This document shows, piece after piece, positions 60,901 to 64,000 of a DNA stretch of 64,000 nt (its first letter is position 1; the number at the start of each line of letters is the position of its first letter). The notes beneath the pieces are model-generated. The model worked only from the letters and a program-made list of their open reading frames with translations, was not told the origin of the DNA and ran no database searches. The position numbers and the translations under genes are program-made. Origin of the DNA: UBA1413 sp964552955 (GTDB taxonomy: Bacteria > Bacteroidota > Bacteroidia > Bacteroidales > Prolixibacteraceae); the NCBI GenBank assembly GCA_964552955.1, contig CAZKIU010000018.1:4142-68141 (forward strand), given 5' to 3'.

Positions 60901-62275
60901 AGACCCAGCTCACTCCCGGCAACTCCGTCATGGTGGCCCGCCGGTTGGTATAGAACAGCCACCACTTGTTAACCAGCGGATTCCAGACCACCACCGGGTC
61001 GGCGGCCCCATCGTATACCGGGTCACGGAACAGGGGCTTCGGCGCCTCTACCCCCTCGCGGCCTGTGTTCTCCCGCTCCACACGGGCGCCACGCTCCTGC
61101 TCCGCGATGAGCGCCAGCACCTTCTCCCCCGGAACGGTAACCACCGAACCGTGTTTCACATCGGGCGGAAAGGAGATCTTCGCGGTCACATCCTCAAAGG
61201 TGACAAAGTCGCGGGTGAGTTGTGCTTCGTAATGATGCTCCCGGTAAGCCTCCATCAGCACCAGGAAACTGCCATCGGGCAACACCACGATGGCCGCCCC
61301 TTCCACCCAGTTTTTGGTAAACGGAGTGGCGCTGATCCTCCGGTAGGGACCGGCAGCCTTATCACTCACAGCGACCAGCAGGTTCTTCTGCGGAACCGGG
61401 AGCTCCCGCTCGTCCTTATAAATCATGTAATACTTGCCGCCCACCTTTCTGATGGTCGCATCGATCACGTTATGCCCCGGATCAAAAAAAAGCCGCGCAG
61501 GGGTGTAGTTCTTGAAATCTTTGGTAGTGGTGCAGTACATCCGGTGGTCATACTTGTATCCCGGTTCCGTGATCCACGCCCCGATTTTCGCAATGGTGCT
61601 TGCCCAGAAGATGAGGTAACACTCCTCCTCTTCATCCCAGATCATCTCGGGCGCCCAGCAGTTGAGGGCTTCAAAACCCGCCATCACCCCGGGGTAACTC
61701 TGCCGCGACCAGTGGATGAAATCCGTAGTCGAGGCATGACCAATGCGGGGCTCTTCCCAGTTGATGGTCCAAATACAGTGGTACACCCCGTCGGGACCCT
61801 GCATGATGAAGGGATCGCGCATCTTCTTCTCGGTGCCCCACGATCCGAAATCTGACTTCAGGTAACTATATTCCGGACCGATGGCCGTCCAACGGTAGCC
61901 ATCGGTGCTCCAGGCAAAGTGAAGCCCGTTGCGGTTGTTGTTCTTACTGGTGAAATAGGCAAAGAGATAACACTCCCTTCCCGATAGGGAATCCTTCAGC
62001 GTTTCCGCCTCTACAGATTCAGCATCACACTGTAACGCCCTTGTTCCGGAAGAGAAATACTCAACTGGTCCACCGGTTTTGGGAAAATCCTGACATAAAG
62101 TGACACCGTTTACCTGATTCCCGGCAGATTCCGGAGAAACAATCAGATTCAGTCCCCTGCCGGGATCAGCACCGGAAATCCTCCGGCTTTCGCAAAAAGC
62201 AAAAGCTGATTCAACATAAAGGAACAGGACCGTTAAAAACAGCAAAACCTTCTTCACATGCATGATATTTCTCAT
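57920..62275 (-). CDS. GH43-GH43-GH51 triple glycosidase fusion
   Basis: The 1451-residue secreted protein has a signal peptide and three glycosidase parts. Residues about 70-400 are a five-bladed propeller of the GH43 type (MRDPFIMQGPDGVYHCIW, APEMIWDEEEECYLIFW, VIDATIRKVGGKYYMIYKDE). About 415-715 is a second propeller (GAADPVVVWNPLVNKWWLFY, WAPDIVRGDDGLWHMYLS). About 735-1310 is a GH51 alpha-L-arabinofuranosidase with acid/base Glu1097 in YLGIGNEE and nucleophile Glu1184 in VYLGEYASWG, followed by its beta-sandwich. A Gly/Ser/Pro/Glu low-complexity insert (about 1318-1425, SGEPSVxPGA units) interrupts the last domain. It would release arabinose from arabinan, arabinoxylan or arabinogalactan side chains. 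Confidence 0.9.
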   Translation of the reverse strand: MRNIMHVKKVLLFLTVLFLYVESAFAFCESRRISGADPGRGLNLIVSPESAGNQVNGVTLCQDFPKTGGPVEYFSSGTRALQCDAESVEAETLKDSLSGRECYLFAYFTSKNNNRNGLHFAWSTDGYRWTAIGPEYSYLKSDFGSWGTEKKMRDPFIMQGPDGVYHCIWTINWEEPRIGHASTTDFIHWSRQSYPGVMAGFEALNCWAPEMIWDEEEECYLIFWASTIAKIGAWITEPGYKYDHRMYCTTTKDFKNYTPARLFFDPGHNVIDATIRKVGGKYYMIYKDERELPVPQKNLLVAVSDKAAGPYRRISATPFTKNWVEGAAIVVLPDGSFLVLMEAYREHHYEAQLTRDFVTFEDVTAKISFPPDVKHGSVVTVPGEKVLALIAEQERGARVERENTGREGVEAPKPLFRDPVYDGAADPVVVWNPLVNKWWLFYTNRRATMTELPGVSWVFGTPIGIAESADGAHWNYVGTAEFPDLPAECGGKEATLWAPDIVRGDDGLWHMYLSIQPGIDVKWGLPGFISHLTSRDLRTWTYVQRLDQLGTHVIDADILRMENGTWRMYYKASRDYSHIGMIESRDLYTWSAPREVLKISGEGPAAFRWKDFYWLIIDTWKGQAVYRSKDGDQWERQPGDPLLPDGEGTGLDDIPNGLHANVITSNDRTWMFYFTHPGRVGEAKKMDGYAQRRTSIQVVELELSREGWISADRNRPTYVQLFPETPVKARLTAGLTGKKPISDLLWGVFFEDINYAADGGLYGELVQNRSFEYTLEDTGGRDTTWNGFKSWRLIPYGGARSDFRIDDRESLHPNNPHYAVVSMSDRGEGVGLSNEGFDGIVVSRGEKYLFSVFARQLKGRKGTLKVRLTGENGEVLAVAEAGKLSGRWTKHKATLIPAASARHARLEVLVRVKACKSSRSSVLISRKGEVALDMVSLFPEKTFKGRPNGLRADLAQVVADLKPRFVRFPGGCLVHGDGLDNMYRWKNTVGPVEQRKGQRNIWNYHQTAGLGFFEYFQFCEDIGAEPVPVVPAAVSCQNSRDDGQKGLPMEEMEDYLQEVLDLIEFANGDPSTPWGKVRAEAGHPAPFGLKYLGIGNEELISDTFEERFRFLYAGVSKRHPEITVIGTVGPFSSGTDYEEGWKIAEDMHLEVVDEHYYQPPGWFIHHQSFYDQYPRTRAKVYLGEYASWGNNWYNALAEAAYMTALERNGDQVVMASYAPLLAKEGHTQWGTDLIFFNNTEVRPTVNYEVQKLFSLNGGDAYLSGRVETDMELAAIERRIATSVVRESSSGDVIVKMVNLLPVAVEMDVKLEDGGKSAGGSGNTLLPGFPGVKSSLPGPSGERPVQGAISGEPSVLPGASGEPSGQRIASGEPSVQPGASQVSGSVSSGNTGPTGASAERGGRAGVPAVKTVLAGSPGDRQVLPVTTTFTAGKEFPCTLPPWSLTVIRLKQP

Positions 62276-62384
62276 TTTGTTTAATTCAACACAATTCCGT
62301 CAGAAACCGGACAACAGCCCCGGAACCTCCCTGTTCAAATTCTACGACACTCTCCTGCGTCGCTTCAAAGATGATCCTATGCGT

Positions 62385-63611
62385 CTATTTTCGCGTCTTA
62401 ACTATCGTAAAAACAATCCCCTCATAGGGAGATTTCAGGCCCGCTTCGAAAAGACAGCCCGCCACATCTCCCTTTACCCACACAAGATCAGAATAGGCCG
62501 ATGGCCCACCATACAGTAGTTTTCTATCCGTCCAGGTTTTCCCGTCGTCATTACTGATATGAAGAGTCATCCTGATCCGGTTACTTTCATCTGAGGGATT
62601 TAGAAAAAGTAACTTGCCTGGTTTCCTCCTCCTCCCCGGCATCTTCAGAAGACTTGCCTGGCAGATGGGTTCAACCAATGCCTGATCAGAAATAACAGGG
62701 CCCCAGGTCTGGCCGCCGTCGGTGCTGTGTGATATTTTCCTGGCTTTTGCGGTACGGTCGTAGTTGCGCATGTTCAGCAGCAGCCGGCCATCAGACAGTT
62801 CAGCCACCGTGCATTCATTCACCTGATCCATAGGCGTGATACCCCCTATTTGCCAGGTTTGACCATGATCATCAGAATAAATCACATGAGAATAGTACTT
62901 TTTGCTGTCCGCTTCAATATGGTCGCAGGGAATCACCATTCTCCCGCGATGGAGTCCGCTTTTAAGCTGAATACCATGGCATGGGCCCGTGGCATACCAG
63001 GTCCATTCCGGCTTTTTCACCGAAAGGGTTATCTCGAGGGGTGCTGACCAGCTCGTACCTCCATCCGGGGAGCTTAAAAGAAAAATCCGCCGCGTATCCC
63101 GGCTGGTTTGCGCTATGATTTCCTGTTCATGATCCTCACCCAGGTTCCAGGTGGACAACAAAAAAAGGATCCCGGTCTCCGTGTCAAAAACCGGAGCCGG
63201 ATTGCCGCATACATTATTCCCATCGTCCCAGAGAACCTTCAACGCTCCCCAGGTTTTACCGCCATCTTCCGACCGCCTGAACACCAGATCAATATCTCCC
63301 GTATCCGAAGCACTTCTTTTTCTTCCCTCAGCAAAAGCCACAAGCGTTCCCCGTCCGGCAGACACAATGGCCGGTATCCTGAAAGTATGATATCCCTCCG
63401 TCCCGCTTTTAAACAAATAGGACAAATCCTCCGGAATAAGATGTTCCTGAATAGTGTCCCTCATGTCGTACCCATCGCATCTGAGGGCACATCCCTCTTC
63501 ATGCCCCATGGCTAATACTGTTGGTATCAACATAAAAAACATACTCGCCAGGGGAAAATACCTGATGGCTGCCCTCATGCTTTTTATGGTCATACCGGTT
63601 CCGGTTTTCAT
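62385..63611 (-). CDS. GH33 exo-alpha-sialidase
   Basis: The 408-residue protein has a signal sequence (start uncertain among Met1, Met7 and Met12) and a six-bladed sialidase propeller. It shows the arginine motif YHTFRIPAIV, then five Asp-boxes (SEDGGKTWG, SPDGGTSWS, SDDHGQTWQ, STDGGQTWG, SNDDGKTWT). MVIPCDHI and NECTVAELSDGRLLLNMRNY supply the Glu and second Arg, and AYSDLVW near the end holds the Tyr nucleophile. It would cleave terminal sialic acid, working with the sialate O-acetylesterase at 7017 and the fucosidase at 26473. Confidence 0.92.
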   Translation of the reverse strand: MKTGTGMTIKSMRAAIRYFPLASMFFMLIPTVLAMGHEEGCALRCDGYDMRDTIQEHLIPEDLSYLFKSGTEGYHTFRIPAIVSAGRGTLVAFAEGRKRSASDTGDIDLVFRRSEDGGKTWGALKVLWDDGNNVCGNPAPVFDTETGILFLLSTWNLGEDHEQEIIAQTSRDTRRIFLLSSPDGGTSWSAPLEITLSVKKPEWTWYATGPCHGIQLKSGLHRGRMVIPCDHIEADSKKYYSHVIYSDDHGQTWQIGGITPMDQVNECTVAELSDGRLLLNMRNYDRTAKARKISHSTDGGQTWGPVISDQALVEPICQASLLKMPGRRRKPGKLLFLNPSDESNRIRMTLHISNDDGKTWTDRKLLYGGPSAYSDLVWVKGDVAGCLFEAGLKSPYEGIVFTIVKTRK

Positions 63612-63684
63612 GATTGCTCAGTATTTTGTTAATCCCTCCCTTGTTTTCACCCTGATGACCTGGGCATTCTCCGATAGCCACACG

Positions 63685-63739
63685 GTGACCCCCGAAAGCC
63701 GCGTGGTGACCCCTAAAAGCCGCGTGGTGACCCCCGAAT
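63685..63739. repeat. 21-bp tandem repeat, about 2.6 copies
   Basis: The unit GTGACCCCCGAAAGCCGCGTG is repeated at 63685-63705 and 63706-63726 with two changes, and a partial third unit follows to 63739. It lies in the intergenic region upstream of the sialidase gene. An open frame across it on the minus strand only mirrors the repeat. Confidence 0.75.
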
Positions 63740-63813
63740 ATCCCCACTTTTTCGATGCGTAATGACTGCCTGATTATAGGAGACGGCACACAGAACCACC
63801 TCAGGCGAAACCC

Positions 63814-64000
63814 CTACAGGGGTTCCATCTGGGCGGTAAAATGCCGCAGGAGCGGAGTCTCATAGGCAATCCGGTAACCCCGGAGTTGTTTCCTTTTCCG
63901 GAACACTTCGATGATGACCTCGCAGACATAGTCGATATGGCTCTGGGTATAGACCCTGCGGGGTATGGCCAGCCGCACCAGTTCCATGGGCGGACTGACA
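63814..64000 (-). CDS. C-terminus of tryptophanase / tyrosine phenol-lyase
   Basis: The last 62 codons of a gene that enters from the right edge read PPMELVRLAIPRRVYTQSHI, then DYVCEVIIEVFRKRK and AYETPLLRHFTAQMEPL before the stop at 63814. This is the C-terminal end of the PLP-dependent beta-eliminating lyases TnaA and Tpl. The two cannot be told apart from this piece. A perfect hairpin AACCCC/GGGGTT overlaps the stop codon (63809-63824) without a T run. Confidence 0.9.
   Translation of the reverse strand, partial: VSPPMELVRLAIPRRVYTQSHIDYVCEVIIEVFRKRKQLRGYRIAYETPLLRHFTAQMEPL

Noticed and set aside
63685..63739. Possible CRISPR array
   Set aside because: Units are contiguous 21-bp tandem repeats without spacers; no Cas genes are present anywhere in the window.
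63499..63789. Open frame with GHHAAF repeats upstream of the sialidase
   Set aside because: The repeats are only the translation of the 21-bp tandem DNA repeat, and the frame overlaps the sialidase start.
1..64000. tRNA, rRNA, riboswitch or replication origin
   Set aside because: I looked for cloverleaf-like and conserved RNA elements in the intergenic regions and saw none that I could support by eye.

Overview
The window looks like a chromosome segment of a Bacteroidota bacterium, most likely a Bacteroidales-type member. Support comes from a type IX secretion sorting domain on a 1036-residue protein, an outer-membrane TonB-type beta-barrel with a carboxypeptidase-like N-terminus, a paired radical-SAM/lipoprotein locus, a 5-fold beta-flower repeat protein, many lipoproteins and glycan-degrading enzymes, and upstream sequences resembling the Bacteroidota -7 box TAnnTTTG. 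Two runs of exactly 100 N (35679-35778 and 52441-52540) are scaffold gaps. Both ends of the window cut genes.

Layout. 1-10.5 kb: glycan degradation (a partial GH43, an NPCBM-GH27 alpha-galactosidase, a sialate O-acetylesterase fused to a polysaccharide deacetylase), a WYL regulator, a VWA protein, an aromatic-rich secreted protein and a small DUF454 membrane protein. 10.6-19.1 kb: three consecutive caspase-family genes on the minus strand (274, 1190 and about 1252 residues). The largest has one intact and two degenerate caspase domains among TPR-like segments; the middle one ends in an alpha/beta hydrolase that has lost its nucleophile serine. 19.3-26.2 kb: ychF, a miniature remnant of a vanadium haloperoxidase behind a 16-bp palindrome, rmuC, and a large HYR/PA14 protein with a T9SS tail, followed by a broken copy of the rmuC 3' end. 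26.5-32.1 kb: a GH29 fucosidase, a regulator/membrane-protein pair, a Cys-rich orphan and a GH99/WbsX-like protein. 32.3-37.6 kb: a decayed CPBP protease and a giant secreted protein with a nucleotidyltransferase-like motif, interrupted by the first gap.

37.6-50.8 kb is the accessory part. Its genes from about 44.5 kb are visibly AT-richer. It carries two AAA/DUF4143 ATPases, each flanked by partial duplications of neighbouring DNA, an O6-methylguanine methyltransferase plus a fragment of it, a carboxylesterase, a beta-flower protein, a nuclease-helicase-like DUF2075 protein with a small neighbour, a decayed murein endopeptidase, an unknown 313-residue protein and a YafQ-type toxin-antitoxin pair. 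50.9-64.0 kb returns to core-like content: the lipoprotein/radical-SAM pair, a tandem AHSA1 protein, a DUF6263-like protein, a TonB-type barrel, an RbsD-like lipoprotein, a GH43-GH43-GH51 fusion, a GH33 sialidase and the C-terminus of a tryptophanase/tyrosine phenol-lyase.

The glycan enzymes together could strip galactose, fucose, arabinose and (O-acetylated) sialic acid from host or plant glycans, but no SusC/SusD pair is present, so this is not a classical PUL. The strongest candidate for an undescribed system is the caspase cluster; second is the low-GC island with duplicated flanks around DUF4143 ATPases. All functional statements come from reading motifs by eye; no database search was possible.
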